Notes: a model not told the origin generated them from the letters alone. Shown: positions 46,768 through 57,432, counted from the stretch's first letter. The stretch is 64,000 bases of DNA from Deltaproteobacteria bacterium (GCA_013349285.1 DUZU01000002.1:44641-108640), one strand, 5' to 3'. Numbers and translations are program-made.

Positions 46768-49005
46768 ATGTCCAAATTAACCCATGAAATTATAAGCACC
46801 AATTCGAACCATTTAGCCGATGAAGACTTCGACCTTCAGCAGATGATCTCGTCTAATCAATTCGGCACTTTTTTTGGGGTTTCCCAGAAAGTTCTCGATA
46901 CGGTTTGGAAAAACCTCACTTCTCCCGAGGGCAATTCAGTCACCTACATCTCAATGGAAATTGGGGCTGACCTCGATGTGTTTCATCCGGTAACCAATAG
47001 ACTCAACCAACTTAAAATCACTGAACACCCGGACAAACAGCTCCACAGCTTTATTCAATCGTTCCTGAACGGTCCGGTGAAAATCCCCAATTACGGCGGC
47101 GGGCTGGGGATCCTTGCCGGCGATACCCTTAAAAGTATGGCTGATTGTAAAATTCCGGCAATTGCAGTCTCACTCTTATATCATAAGGGTTATTTTTCCC
47201 AACTGGTTGATTCAAAAATAGGGCAAGTAGTCTGGTCGTCCGACTGGCAGCCGGAGAATACCCCGGGCCTTTATTTGCTGAAAAATCCAAAAAATCCAGC
47301 CGAGCCGATTCTTATTGATGTTCCTTTTTATGATAAAAACAACGTGAAATGTTCGGCCGTTGCCAAGATCTGGATAAAAATGGAGATCAGTGAAAACCTT
47401 GAGTTCTTTATCCCGCAAGTTTTGCTGGACTACCAAACCCCGGATAGCCCGGACTGGATTAAAGACGCCTCCCAGCACCTTTATGACAGCAGCTCGGAAA
47501 AGGTAAAGGCCACCCAACGCCGCCTGTTGGGCGCCGGGGTGGCCCCGGCTCTCAAGGCCCTGGGGATCACCTCCAAGACCATCCACCTCAACGAACAGCA
47601 CGGCGTTGCCGTTGTCATGGCCTTGATCGCCGATAATCTCCAAGCAAAATATGGCGCTGATTACGAACGGCAATGCAATGATCAGGACATCATTGATGCG
47701 GCCCGCGCCGTATCTGAAAAGATAGTCTTCACCATCCATACCCCGGTCAAAGCAGGTCATGACCGATTCGCAATCGAGATTTACAAAGATCTGGTCAGCT
47801 CATTCTGCGAAAGGGTTTTAAACCTTATCGCCCGGGATGAGGAAAACCCTTCTTTTTACAACTTTACTTCTTTGGCAATGAAGATCAACCGAACCACCAA
47901 CAGCGTCAGTCGGATCCACAAAGAGGTTACCAGAAAACAATTCCCCCAGTATGCCGATAAAATAACCGCCATTACCAATGGGGTACATCATCTCACCTGG
48001 GTCAGCGATGCAAAGGCAGAGTTATTCGACACCTTTACCGAACTCGCCAACTGGCGGGAGGACCCCAGTGTTTTTGCCGGAGCGAAGGTGCTGCTCAGCA
48101 ACAATAAATTCAGAACCTATTTTCAACATGCCTGGGCCGAAGACAGCAAAACACTGATTGATTATGTAAACAGGATGCTCCTTACCCACCGCAACCAACG
48201 ACTTGAAACCTGGATCGATCCGCCTAATTATCTTTCATATCTCGACGGCGAACAAAGCACCCTGAACCCCAACCACTTCACCCTTGGCTTTGCCCGCCGG
48301 TTTTCAACCTATAAACGGGCTGACCTGATCTTTGAAGATATTGACAGATTGGCGGCCATTATTACGGAAAATAACTGGCCGGTAAACTTTATCTACGCGG
48401 GCAAGGCCCATCCCTCCGATGATCCGGGCAAGGAACTGATCAAAAATATCTTGGCCATCCAGGAAGAACTTTTTAAAAAATCGAATGGCTTGGCCAGACT
48501 GGTATTTATTCCAGGCTATGACATGCTCATCGCAAAAATGATGGTGGCCGGCTCACACGCCTGGCTGAACAGCCCGAAAAGGCCTTTGGAAGCGAGCGGC
48601 ACCAGTGGCATGAAAGCGGCGATGAACGGTATTCCCAATCTGAGTATCATGGATGGCTGGTGGGAGGAGGGGTATCACGATGGCAAAACCGGCTGGAAAT
48701 TCGGCTATGAGAATCCGATTTCCACCGAATACATCAACGAACAGCCGTCGTCATTGCTTTACGAGGAAGATTCATCATCTTTTTACCAGGTGTTTACCGA
48801 GGTTTTGGCCACCTTTTACGACCCCATTCGCCATGACCAATATCTTGATAAATCCATCATGAATCTAATCCACAACTGTCCGATCTTCAATACCCATCGC
48901 ATGGTTGCCGAGTATGTCTCTCGTTATAACATCAGCCTACCCAAGGCGGTTCAAGAAAAAATAAATAAATTCAGCAAATTATATTGCAGCGAACAATCTG
49001 ATTAA
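46768..49005 (+). CDS. glgP: Alpha-glucan (glycogen/starch) phosphorylase
   Basis: A 745-aa GT35 phosphorylase that releases glucose-1-phosphate from alpha-1,4-glucans. Family blocks are YISMEIGADLDVF, PNYGGGLGILAGDTLKS, the LNEQHGVAVVMAL loop and FARRFSTYKRADLIFED. EASGTSGMKAAMNG has the PLP-binding Lys616. It belongs to the short alpha-glucan phosphorylase group instead of the larger E. coli-like form. The ribosome site is weak. The phosphoglucomutase of this window would convert its product. Confidence 0.94.
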   Translation: MSKLTHEIISTNSNHLADEDFDLQQMISSNQFGTFFGVSQKVLDTVWKNLTSPEGNSVTYISMEIGADLDVFHPVTNRLNQLKITEHPDKQLHSFIQSFLNGPVKIPNYGGGLGILAGDTLKSMADCKIPAIAVSLLYHKGYFSQLVDSKIGQVVWSSDWQPENTPGLYLLKNPKNPAEPILIDVPFYDKNNVKCSAVAKIWIKMEISENLEFFIPQVLLDYQTPDSPDWIKDASQHLYDSSSEKVKATQRRLLGAGVAPALKALGITSKTIHLNEQHGVAVVMALIADNLQAKYGADYERQCNDQDIIDAARAVSEKIVFTIHTPVKAGHDRFAIEIYKDLVSSFCERVLNLIARDEENPSFYNFTSLAMKINRTTNSVSRIHKEVTRKQFPQYADKITAITNGVHHLTWVSDAKAELFDTFTELANWREDPSVFAGAKVLLSNNKFRTYFQHAWAEDSKTLIDYVNRMLLTHRNQRLETWIDPPNYLSYLDGEQSTLNPNHFTLGFARRFSTYKRADLIFEDIDRLAAIITENNWPVNFIYAGKAHPSDDPGKELIKNILAIQEELFKKSNGLARLVFIPGYDMLIAKMMVAGSHAWLNSPKRPLEASGTSGMKAAMNGIPNLSIMDGWWEEGYHDGKTGWKFGYENPISTEYINEQPSSLLYEEDSSSFYQVFTEVLATFYDPIRHDQYLDKSIMNLIHNCPIFNTHRMVAEYVSRYNISLPKAVQEKINKFSKLYCSEQSD

Positions 49006-49216
49006 CCGCTTTTTTCCAGGTTTCTCAATACCCCTGCCCAATAAATAACCCCACGAAATAAGTCCTTTTTTTCTATCCTCCCCCTCAAGTTTTCCTCATC
49101 ATTGCCGATAACTCATATGGCGCCATTGCGTTTTTAAGCGATGATTTTCTACCTTTTTCGACCAGCGTCCAGCAGGAACCGGTTAAGCCACGAAACATAA
49201 CGATCGAGGATCACCA

Positions 49217-50134
49217 GTGAACAATAAGATATCTTCCTCCCTGCCCTTTGGCCTGCAAAATAGTCCCGCCCTGCAAAAAAAACCGGGGATCGACAGCTAT
49301 AATTTTCAGCAAACGACGAGCCTGACCGAGTCGGCAACAATCTACTTAAAAACAGCAGAGGGTGATACGGTATCTCTAAGCAGTTCATCTTCCTTCATGA
49401 GCGTATTTCAAAAAATGAACTCGGTAGAGCAAAACTGCTCGACAAACCAGACCAGCCTGGCGCAGATGAGCAGCGAATCTTTAACCTGCTCGGTTCAGGG
49501 GGATCTCAACGAGGAAGAACTGGCTGATATCAAAAACTTGATCGCCGATCTTGCCGATATTGCCTCATCATTTTTCAGCGGCGACAGCCAGAGTGCAATG
49601 GCCAAGGCGCTTACTATGGATTCGATGGGCTCAATAGTCGGCCTGGATGCCTCTTTCAACCAGACGGCGACCATGGCGACCCAAATGACCAGTTTTCATC
49701 CAATCCCGACCTTTAGTGAAGATATCCAGGGAACTTTTGCGGATCTTTACCAAAATGGCCGGCCTGAAGCCAAAGAGACAGAAGATTATCAAGGGCAACT
49801 CTTTGGACGCTGGCATCAGATTATGAGCCTGCTGGAAAACATTACCCCATCCGATGCAACTCCAGTAAAAAATCAGGAAAGAGGATCGGCAGATCGGGTC
49901 GCGGAAGAAATGATGAACAGAATGGAGGATTATTTACAAAAAAATCCAAGGATGAGTCCTTTTGCCGAACCACTGGCCAACAGGGCGCTGACCAGGGCCG
50001 TATCAATGCTGCCGGACCACCCCTCCCAGGCAACAACAAACTCATTTCAACAACTGCAGAGTCGATTCAAGAATGAGCTCCAAGCGTGGCTAAGAAACAC
50101 GGATTATACACGGGAAGAGCTCATCTCCATCTGA
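49217..50134 (+). CDS. Protein of unknown function, 305 aa
   Basis: No signal peptide or membrane segment is visible. The first 110 residues are rich in Ser, Thr, Gln and Asn and include TIYLKTAEGDTVSLSSSSS, a strand-like segment. The remainder is helical, with EEELADIKNLIADLADIASSFF and ADRVAEEMMNRMEDYLQKNP. It ends in a helical tail. I do not recognise the family. It is 211 bases after glgP and converges on the chemoreceptor with an 11-base gap. Sensible amino-acid use supports a real protein. Confidence 0.65.
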   Translation: MNNKISSSLPFGLQNSPALQKKPGIDSYNFQQTTSLTESATIYLKTAEGDTVSLSSSSSFMSVFQKMNSVEQNCSTNQTSLAQMSSESLTCSVQGDLNEEELADIKNLIADLADIASSFFSGDSQSAMAKALTMDSMGSIVGLDASFNQTATMATQMTSFHPIPTFSEDIQGTFADLYQNGRPEAKETEDYQGQLFGRWHQIMSLLENITPSDATPVKNQERGSADRVAEEMMNRMEDYLQKNPRMSPFAEPLANRALTRAVSMLPDHPSQATTNSFQQLQSRFKNELQAWLRNTDYTREELISI

Positions 50135-50145
50135 ATTATCAACCT

Positions 50146-52146
50146 TTAAAAATCATCAAAATCATCCTCGTCAAAGGGAATGAGGTCATGGGCCTTTTTC
50201 CCTTTGGTTTGAGCAGCGGGCTTTTTGCCGGCAGCCGGAAGCTTGGCGACTTTGCCGGGTGACGGGTGCTGGGTTTTATGCTCCACGGCCTGGTAACCGG
50301 AGTCAACCTGGTTAACTCCGGCCAAATCACCGCCGACCATAACCATTAACTCATTAACAGTCCCTTTCATTAATTCAGCCTGGGCACTCAACTCCTCGGA
50401 GGCGGAAGCGGCCTCTTCGGCAGTGGCGGCATTTTGCTGGGTAATGTTATCTATATGTGAAATGGCCGAGTTGACCTGGGCAATAGCCCGGGCTTGCTCA
50501 CCGGTGGACCCGGCTATTTCCGAAACCAGGGTACTGATTCGATCAACCGCCTGGGTGGCGACATAAAAATTCTCACTGGTCTCGGATACCAGACTGGAAC
50601 CGGCCCCGATCTTTTTCACGGTGCCCTCGATCAGGGACGAGGTATTTTTGGCAGCCTCGGCCGCCCGCATGGCAAGACTGCGCACTTCATCGGCAACCAC
50701 GGCAAAACCGGCCCCGGCCTCCCCTGCCCTGGCGGCCTCCACCGCGGCATTCAAGGCAAGAAGATTGGTTTGAAAGGCGATTTCATCGATGGTCTTAACA
50801 ATCTTCTGGGTTTCGGCGCTGGCGGCGGAGATCTCTTCCATTGAGGCGGTCAAATTCTTCATGGAGCTATCCGCCTCGTGCAGCACCTTATTGGCCTCTT
50901 TCATCAACACATCGGCCTGGCTTGCATTTTCCGCATCTTGACGAGTCATGGCCGCAACCTCTTCCATGGATGCAGAGGTCTCTTCGACTGCGGCCGCCTG
51001 TTCAGACGATCCGGCGGCCAGACTCTGGCTGGAGGAAGAAATCTCCCCGGAAGCGGCTGCCACCTGACTGGCCCCAGCCGCCATGTTGGACGCCACGCCG
51101 GTCAAGACCCTGGTGATCACCCTGGTAATGATGATGGCCAGGGCAACACCGATTGCCAAGGTAACCAAACTAAAAATCGTCACCGATAAGCGGGTCTTTT
51201 TTGCGGCATTAACCATGGCTTGATCGGTCAAAATATTCTGCCTGGCCTCGGCGCGGATTTTGGCGAGGATAGCCTTAACTTCCTCCACCGCCGGCACCGA
51301 CTGTGAGGCATAGATATCTTTTGCTTTCTGCATTCCCAAGATCTGCTCTTCAGCTTCGGTTTGCAGATCCCAAAGGGCTTCAATGGTTGTATTCAAATTT
51401 TTCAAGGTTTCATTCCGAAAAACCTCAGCCGCCTGATCAAACTTTTTTTCCGCCAATAGTTTCTGGATTGTTTCCACGGAATGATGCATGACATCATGGC
51501 TGACATTGATCGAATCATACATGGATCGATAACGGTCGGTCCCTGCCGCATAGGCCTTCTTGGCCTGCTCGGAATTCATCCATTTGCCGAGGATGCACTG
51601 GGTCGGATCGGTCTTCACATTTCCCAACACCGTACTCTTGGTAATCAACGCATCGCGAATCCGCCCGGCCCAGCCGAGATGAGCCGCCTCGATCGAGACC
51701 AGCTTGGCCGGCAGGGTAAGGTCGGCCTGAACAAAAACACTCTTGATCTCTATCGCCGACTCGTGCAGTTGCTTATGGGGAAGCTCAATTTCTTTAAGCA
51801 TGGGGGCAATGCTCGGCACCAATTTTTCGGCGGCTTTGCGTTCATCGCCGTACAGCCATTTTCCGAATCCGCATTTGCTATGATCGGTTTCTACCTTAAG
51901 TTCGGTAACCTCATCGTCATTGAGCAGGGAATTAACCTGGGCAACCCAGTTGAGATGATCAACTTCCTTCTGCGCCAGGTTCCCATCCAGCTTGTTGCCG
52001 TCGATTACCTCGTTGGCATTGATTAAAATCTTGCCAACCCCCAAATAATTGGCTGCGGCAATAACAACGAGCATGATTAAGATAACGGAAAATCCGGCTG
52101 AAATCCGTTTACTAATAGTCATATTTTTCCAATTCATTATTTCCAC
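50146..52146 (-). CDS. Methyl-accepting chemotaxis protein with two periplasmic CZB domains
   Basis: A 666-aa chemoreceptor. Transmembrane segments lie at about 17-37 and 320-342. The region between them, placed outside the membrane, holds two chemoreceptor zinc-binding (CZB) domains. The first has His64, Cys92 and Trp97 (KCGFGKW), His124 and His128. The second has His156, Cys184 and Trp189 (QCILGKW), His217 and His221. The cytoplasmic signalling hairpin contains [20 protein letters not shown] and the typical helical repeats. The C terminus ends in an acidic tail without an NWETF-type tether. The ligand may be zinc or a thiol-reactive oxidant (inference from the family). Confidence 0.9.
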   Translation of the reverse strand: MEIMNWKNMTISKRISAGFSVILIMLVVIAAANYLGVGKILINANEVIDGNKLDGNLAQKEVDHLNWVAQVNSLLNDDEVTELKVETDHSKCGFGKWLYGDERKAAEKLVPSIAPMLKEIELPHKQLHESAIEIKSVFVQADLTLPAKLVSIEAAHLGWAGRIRDALITKSTVLGNVKTDPTQCILGKWMNSEQAKKAYAAGTDRYRSMYDSINVSHDVMHHSVETIQKLLAEKKFDQAAEVFRNETLKNLNTTIEALWDLQTEAEEQILGMQKAKDIYASQSVPAVEEVKAILAKIRAEARQNILTDQAMVNAAKKTRLSVTIFSLVTLAIGVALAIIITRVITRVLTGVASNMAAGASQVAAASGEISSSSQSLAAGSSEQAAAVEETSASMEEVAAMTRQDAENASQADVLMKEANKVLHEADSSMKNLTASMEEISAASAETQKIVKTIDEIAFQTNLLALNAAVEAARAGEAGAGFAVVADEVRSLAMRAAEAAKNTSSLIEGTVKKIGAGSSLVSETSENFYVATQAVDRISTLVSEIAGSTGEQARAIAQVNSAISHIDNITQQNAATAEEAASASEELSAQAELMKGTVNELMVMVGGDLAGVNQVDSGYQAVEHKTQHPSPGKVAKLPAAGKKPAAQTKGKKAHDLIPFDEDDFDDF

Positions 52147-52505
52147 CGATGTTGATTGAAATTTACTGATATATTAGATAGTAGCTTAACTTTAAACATA
52201 AACTACGTCAGAAGATTTTGAAAAACTCTTTTTGAGACATCACGTCCCCGGCTTGAGCTCAACGCAACCCAAAAGCAATTTTTTATAATTACCTGAAAAC
52301 AACAAAAAATACAAATAAACACTAACCGTTATCTATCTCCGCATACCAGAGGCGCAACCTTGGCGCCCGGGCCATGGATTAACCATAAAACCATGAAACA
52401 AAAACTCGGCAATTGCAAAGAAAAAAACATTTTAAAAATCTCTTATTCGCCGCAAAACAAAAAGCTGTTATGCTTAGCATTATTACTCAAGATAAGGATA
52501 GTCCC
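52147..52505. other. Divergent chemoreceptor / ppsR spacer (359 bp)
   Basis: No gene seen. The left part is AT-rich and probably holds the chemoreceptor promoter, with a TAAAGTT stretch reminiscent of a flagellar -35 but with no matching -10. The right part contains GGCGCC and CCATGG palindromes. The ppsR frame extends upstream to 52413 but the added residues are not typical for the family. Confidence 0.5.
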
Positions 52506-53345
52506 ATGTGGAGTTCAAAAGACATTTATTACATATCCGACAGCACCGGCATTCTGGCCACCAATCTCGGTCATGCCCTGATCTGCCAGTTTCCCGAGAT
52601 CAATTTCCATGAAGAGACCTTCCCCTTTGTCCTCACCGTTGACGAGGCGGAGAAGACCTTGGCATATATCCTGAAACAATCAATCGGCCGACGGCCTTTG
52701 ATCTTCAGCACGATCATGGATCCGAAAATACGCAAGATCTTCGACTCCTCCGAGGTCGAGCTCTTCGACGCCTTTGACATATTTTTAGACCGGCTCGAAA
52801 ACTGCCTTGAAGCCAAGGCCTTACGGGTCGCCGGCTTCTCGCGCCATATCGATAACATGACCATGGCCAAACGGGTGGAAGCGATCCACTATTGCCTCGA
52901 ACATGATGACGGGGTAAGGACCGACGAGCTTGATGATGCGGATGTTATCCTGCTCGGCGTATCCCGGGCCGGCAAAACCCCGGTAAGTGTCTACTTGGCC
53001 ACCCAGATGGGGCTGAAGGCGGCCAACTTCCCATTGACTTCTGAGTACCTCAAACAGTTCAAGCTGCCGGAGGGAGTGATCCGCAACAAGGAGCGGGCCA
53101 TCGGCCTTACCCTGAAACCGGAAATCCTCTGCGATATTCGCCAAAAAAGATACGCGGGCAGTGATTATGCCAAACTCATCACCTGTATCGAGGAGCTGGA
53201 ACAGGCGGATCGAATCTATAAAAAGAATAAAATCCCGGTCATTACCACCAGCGGTAAATCCATCGAAGAAATCGCCACCCAGGTTTCCCAGGAGCTGGGC
53301 ATCTCCAAGAAAACCACAAATTTAAATGGCCATTTTAATCGATAG
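52506..53345 (+). CDS. ppsR: PEP synthase regulatory protein (bifunctional kinase/pyrophosphorylase, DUF299)
   Basis: About 279 aa from the ATG at 52506, with AAGGAT eight bases upstream; E. coli PpsR has 277. The start IYYISDSTGILATNLGHAL and the P-loop GVSRAGKT at 151-158, followed by the PVSVYLATQMGLKAANFPL stretch, define the DUF299 family. It inactivates PpsA by ADP-dependent phosphorylation of a Thr next to the catalytic His, and reactivates it with phosphate. The target ppsA of this window (417-2858) has Thr427 at that position. PDRP1, which acts on PPDK, is the related alternative, but no PPDK is seen. Confidence 0.93.
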   Translation: MWSSKDIYYISDSTGILATNLGHALICQFPEINFHEETFPFVLTVDEAEKTLAYILKQSIGRRPLIFSTIMDPKIRKIFDSSEVELFDAFDIFLDRLENCLEAKALRVAGFSRHIDNMTMAKRVEAIHYCLEHDDGVRTDELDDADVILLGVSRAGKTPVSVYLATQMGLKAANFPLTSEYLKQFKLPEGVIRNKERAIGLTLKPEILCDIRQKRYAGSDYAKLITCIEELEQADRIYKKNKIPVITTSGKSIEEIATQVSQELGISKKTTNLNGHFNR

Positions 53346-53349
53346 TTGC

Positions 53350-54240
53350 CTAAAACCTCTCGATAAGCCCCTGCCAGCTCAACACAATTTCCGGCGGCAG
53401 GATTGAAGCCGGGGCAAATTCCTGAAAACCGTCCCTGATCAGGCCCAGCCGGTATACCTCGCCAAAGGCAAAGCCCGGCGGGCGTAAACCGAAACCAACA
53501 AGCCGCTCGCCAACCCGGCGCACATTTTCCATCAACCGGGCAGGCAGCCTCAGGTGATAGGGATTGCGGGCCACCTCGCCGCCATGGGCCGCCAAGGCCG
53601 CCATCATCAAGGCCACCTCCCGGCCGTTCACCCCGACCAGCAGGTTGGGCGCCGCCATGGGCTGCCAGCATTCACTCTCAAGGGTCAACACTCGGCAACC
53701 TGCTTGCCGGCTGTATCTTTGCAACGCCTCAAAGACCAGGGCATGGGTGCCGACATGGGTTGGATGACAATCAGCCCCATGGGGATAAAGGACCAGATCC
53801 GGGGTCAACCTTGCAAAAATCGAACAAACCCCGGCCACCATCTCCCGCCATTGTTTAGGGTCCTGACCGCGGCTTAAGCCGGTCACCTGCGCGTAGGCCA
53901 GGGGCTCGACCGCCACCGTATTGTCAAAGCCCAAAATCGTACAGGCTTGTTCAAGTTCGGCCAGTCTGGCCGCCCGCCGATCTCCCCGGCCGCCCAAGGT
54001 AATGGCGATATTGATTACCCTGGCCCCGGTCTCTTTGAGCAGGCGCAAGGGCAAGGTTCCGCTCAGCGCCTCGTCATCGGGATGGGGCGAACAGAGCAGG
54101 ATGGTTTTCCCCGGCATAGTCCTGCCCGCAACGGGCTTAACCGACAAAGGCACGGGCGGATGCCCCTCCTCGAGGGCCTTATCATAAAACATCTCTTCAA
54201 TGGCCTGGACATAGGCCTGATATCTTGCAGGATCAATCAT
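53350..54240 (-). CDS. PIG-L family deacetylase
   Basis: About 296 aa from the ATG at 54240; the frame continues upstream but the extra part is proline-rich, overlaps the DUF362 gene and is unlikely to be used. The zinc site is given by CSPHPDDEALSGT (His-Pro-Asp-Asp) and a distal CHPTHVGTHALVFEA. The fold is LmbE-like, with VINIAITLGGRGDRR. These enzymes remove acetyl groups from N-acetylglucosaminyl lipids, mycothiol or bacillithiol precursors. The substrate here is unknown. It ends four bases from ppsR (convergent). Confidence 0.88.
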   Translation of the reverse strand: MIDPARYQAYVQAIEEMFYDKALEEGHPPVPLSVKPVAGRTMPGKTILLCSPHPDDEALSGTLPLRLLKETGARVINIAITLGGRGDRRAARLAELEQACTILGFDNTVAVEPLAYAQVTGLSRGQDPKQWREMVAGVCSIFARLTPDLVLYPHGADCHPTHVGTHALVFEALQRYSRQAGCRVLTLESECWQPMAAPNLLVGVNGREVALMMAALAAHGGEVARNPYHLRLPARLMENVRRVGERLVGFGLRPPGFAFGEVYRLGLIRDGFQEFAPASILPPEIVLSWQGLIERF

Positions 54241-54254
54241 TTTTGATACCCATC

Positions 54255-55076
54255 TTATATTGCCGCCACTTCCAGGGGCTCCGCCCGCCCCAATTCGCCT
54301 TGGGCCATTTGGATATGGCCGATCTCCTGCCAGTCGCGGGCAAGGAGCGCGCACCCATAAGCATCTACGGCCACCGGGTCAAAACCTGCCACCAATTGAT
54401 TGGGCGGCGGCTCACAGGTCGGCCCCCAGAGATGGGCCTCAATCATGCCGATCGTGGCGTCCATAATGGTGAAATCAGGATGGCGATATCGGTTGAGATC
54501 AAGAATCGCCTCCTGAATTTGCGTATGAAACGATGCTTTCTTCCAGTGGCCGCCCTGCTGATAATGGCTGGGCGGCGCCATCCCCATCATATTCTTCATG
54601 GTCAGCGTCACGCCGGCCAGGGTGTGAGCCTTGAGCATGGGCAGGGAGATCAGAAAACTCTCAAGGGCAATCTTCGGCAGATAAATCTCCGGCAACCGCC
54701 TGCAAATCTTATTCTCCAGCCTCACCAGCTCGGCCTCATTGAGGTCAACCAGCTCAACATCCAACTGCCTCGCCATCTCGGTATAGCCAAGCATGGCAAA
54801 GGAGTGCCAAGTGTCATAATCCTTGGCGCCAACCCCTTCGCCGACTATCACCTCAAGCCCCGGCGCCCTTTGTTGCAGATGCTTGATCAACGCCGCCACC
54901 AGCTCAACCGGGGTGGTTATCGGCGGTTTTACCGCTTCCACCAGATTGGGCTTGAGCAGAACCTTGCCGCCCTTGGGCAGCCGTTCGATCAAGCCGCAGC
55001 CATCAACAAGATCCGCGATGCTTTTCTCCCAGTCGATAAAGCCGGTCACAAAGACCCTGCCCTCATCCTTTTCCAT
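54255..55076 (-). CDS. DUF362 domain protein
   Basis: About 273 aa from the ATG at 55076, which gives the family-like start VFVTGFIDWEKSIADLV; other starts at 55097 (ATG) or 55139 (TTG) are possible. The DUF362 core has GKVLLKPNLVEAV, LEVIVGEGVGAKDYDTW and the LISLPMLKAHTLAGVTLTMKN region, then TIMDATIGMIE. No cysteine cluster for an Fe-S centre is seen, unlike the ferredoxin-fused members. Function is unknown. It precedes the PIG-L gene by 14 bases and is probably cotranscribed with it. Confidence 0.82.
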   Translation of the reverse strand: MEKDEGRVFVTGFIDWEKSIADLVDGCGLIERLPKGGKVLLKPNLVEAVKPPITTPVELVAALIKHLQQRAPGLEVIVGEGVGAKDYDTWHSFAMLGYTEMARQLDVELVDLNEAELVRLENKICRRLPEIYLPKIALESFLISLPMLKAHTLAGVTLTMKNMMGMAPPSHYQQGGHWKKASFHTQIQEAILDLNRYRHPDFTIMDATIGMIEAHLWGPTCEPPPNQLVAGFDPVAVDAYGCALLARDWQEIGHIQMAQGELGRAEPLEVAAI

Positions 55077-55263
55077 ATAGTTTACCCGGCAACCCATAAC
55101 TATTTTTAAATACCCAAACAATAATAGACGTTCAACCAATCATAATACCAAGATCATTTCAGTTCAAATCAATAACCAGTTATAAAAATTCATCAGATAT
55201 GCTATGTTGTCACGTTCTTGTCGCACCTAAACAGATAAACCTAGAAAAAATGCGGAAAAACAT

Positions 55264-57249
55264 ATGCTTTCCATAAATCACCTTTCCATTCAATTCGGCG
55301 AAAAACATCTGTTTAAAGATGTCTCGGTCCGGGTCCATCCCCAGGATCGCATCGGCCTGGCCGGGGTTAACGGCGCCGGTAAATCAACCCTGCTCAAGAT
55401 CATGACCGGGATTATCAAGGAAGATGACGGGGTCGTAACCAGGTCCAAAAACACCACCATCGGCTATCTGCCCCAGGAAATCACCGCCATTACCCCGGGC
55501 AACACCCTGTACCAAGAAGCGGAGACCGCTTTTGCCGACGCCCTGGCCATCCAGGAAGAACTAGATCGGGTCAACCACCTGCTCGGCGATGTCGACCCTG
55601 AAGCCCCCGGCTTCGACGACCTGCTCGCCAAGCAGGGGGATCTCCAGCACCGCCTGGACCAGACCGACATCTTCCGGATGCAGTCCCAGATCGAAACCAT
55701 CCTTTTGGGCCTGGGCTTTTCCAATGCGGATTTCAGCAAGGATTGCCAGAGCTTCAGCGGCGGCTGGCTGATGCGGTTGATGCTGGCCAAGCTGCTGTTG
55801 GCCAATCCCGCCCTGCTGCTCCTCGATGAGCCCACCAACCATCTGGATATCGAATCCCTTACCTGGTTTGAGGAATTTCTAAAAAATTACCAGGGCTCCA
55901 TAATCATGATCTCCCATGACCGGGCCTTTCTCGACAACCTGACCACCACCACCTGGGAGTTGAGCCTGGGCGAACTGACGGTCTATAAGGGCAACTACTC
56001 GAAGTACCTGATCGATAAAGAGGAAAGGATGCAGATCAAGCGGGCCGCCTATGAAAACCAGCAGGCCAGGATCCAGCAGACCATGCGCTTTGTCGACCGC
56101 TTCCGCTCCAAGTCCACCAAGGCGAGCCAGGTCCAGAGCAAACTCAAGCAACTTGATAAAATGGAGCTGATCGAACTTGACGAAACCGAGCGCACCGTCT
56201 CCTTCAAATTTCCGCCCTCCCCGCCCAGCGGCAGACTGGCCATTGAGGTGACGGGGCTGTGCAAAGAGTTTAACAAGAAAGAGGTATTTAAAAACCTGAG
56301 CTTTTCCCTGCAACGGGGCGAAAAAATCGCGGTTGTCGGCAAAAACGGGGCGGGCAAATCCACCCTGGTCAAGATCCTGGCCGGCCTGATCCAGCCAGAT
56401 TCTGGTAAGATAACGGTGGGCCACAATGTAAAGGTTTCCTATTTCGGCCAGCACCAGGCCCAGGAGCTTGACCCCAACTACACGATCCTCGAGACCTTGA
56501 GCCACGTCAGCAACGAGATGACCATTGCCCAGACCCGCTCATTGCTGGGCACCTTTCTCTTTACCGGCGATGATGTGGACAAGAAGGTGGGGGTCCTCTC
56601 CGGCGGCGAAAAAAGCCGGGTCGCCCTGGCCAAGATGATCGCCTCGCCGGCCAATCTCCTGATCCTGGACGAGCCCACCAACCATCTCGACATCACCTCC
56701 CAGGAGGTTCTGCAAGAGGCGATGCGCCAGTACGACGGCTCGATCATCGTGGTTTCCCATAACCGATATTTCATCAACTCCTTTGTCAGCAAGGTTTTGG
56801 AGATAAAAAACACCGTTGCCACCCTGTTTGACGGCAACATCGATTATTATCTGCACAAGATTCAGGAGAACAAGGATAACGCATCCGCCGCTAAAAACAG
56901 CAGCCGCGCCGAAGCCGTCGATCAACCGGTGGCCGTTAAGGCCAAGGGCAAGGAGGCGCGCCAGCAGCAGGCCCGCCTGCGCCAGCTGAAGAGCAAGGAA
57001 CTTGAGCCGCTCAAGAAGATCGTGACCCGCTGCGAGCAGGAGATTGAAAAGCTCGAAGCCGCCAAAACCAGCCTGGAACAGGCCCTGGCCGATCCGGAAC
57101 TCTACAACAATCAGGATAAATTCACCGAAAAGAACAACGAATACAACACGGTGCAGCGTCAGCTCAAACGCAGTTATCAGGAATGGGAGAACAGCCAGGC
57201 CAAGATCGAAGAGTTGGAAAACAGATTCAAGAAAGAGTTGGGCGAATGA
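55264..57249 (+). CDS. ABC-F family ATPase
   Basis: A 661-aa soluble protein with two ABC modules: Walker A GVNGAGKST near residue 38, SFSGGWLMRLMLAKLLL and LLLLDEPTNHLDIESLTW in the first; GKNGAGKST, LSGGEKSRVALAKM and LILDEPTNHLDITSQEV in the second. A linker with KYLIDKEERMQIKRAAYENQ lies between them. The C terminus is a long coiled coil with lysine/glutamate heptads. It belongs to the Uup/YheS-like branch of ABC-F translation factors, which act on the ribosome rather than in transport. Confidence 0.93.
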   Translation: MLSINHLSIQFGEKHLFKDVSVRVHPQDRIGLAGVNGAGKSTLLKIMTGIIKEDDGVVTRSKNTTIGYLPQEITAITPGNTLYQEAETAFADALAIQEELDRVNHLLGDVDPEAPGFDDLLAKQGDLQHRLDQTDIFRMQSQIETILLGLGFSNADFSKDCQSFSGGWLMRLMLAKLLLANPALLLLDEPTNHLDIESLTWFEEFLKNYQGSIIMISHDRAFLDNLTTTTWELSLGELTVYKGNYSKYLIDKEERMQIKRAAYENQQARIQQTMRFVDRFRSKSTKASQVQSKLKQLDKMELIELDETERTVSFKFPPSPPSGRLAIEVTGLCKEFNKKEVFKNLSFSLQRGEKIAVVGKNGAGKSTLVKILAGLIQPDSGKITVGHNVKVSYFGQHQAQELDPNYTILETLSHVSNEMTIAQTRSLLGTFLFTGDDVDKKVGVLSGGEKSRVALAKMIASPANLLILDEPTNHLDITSQEVLQEAMRQYDGSIIVVSHNRYFINSFVSKVLEIKNTVATLFDGNIDYYLHKIQENKDNASAAKNSSRAEAVDQPVAVKAKGKEARQQQARLRQLKSKELEPLKKIVTRCEQEIEKLEAAKTSLEQALADPELYNNQDKFTEKNNEYNTVQRQLKRSYQEWENSQAKIEELENRFKKELGE

Positions 57250-57432
57250 TTTTTAACCCGGCCCCGGGGTCATCGCTCTTGACCGTAGGCGCATTTGCCG
57301 TTATGTTTTCGCAGATTAAGGTAAGGATCAGCCGTTTACATAAAAACGGCAATCCAGCCTTTACAGCTAATCATACAGCCAAATATGCAACAGCTTAAAA
57401 ATATTATCATTATTTACCTAAGGGGGCCTGTC

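Noticed and set aside
52170..52215. Flagellar-type promoter upstream of the chemoreceptor
   Set aside because: A TAAAGTT box exists but there is no GCCGATAA-like -10 at the right distance.
54241..54354. Upstream extension of the PIG-L gene
   Set aside because: It overlaps the end of the DUF362 gene in another frame and is rich in Pro/Gly/Arg, typical of a shadow frame.
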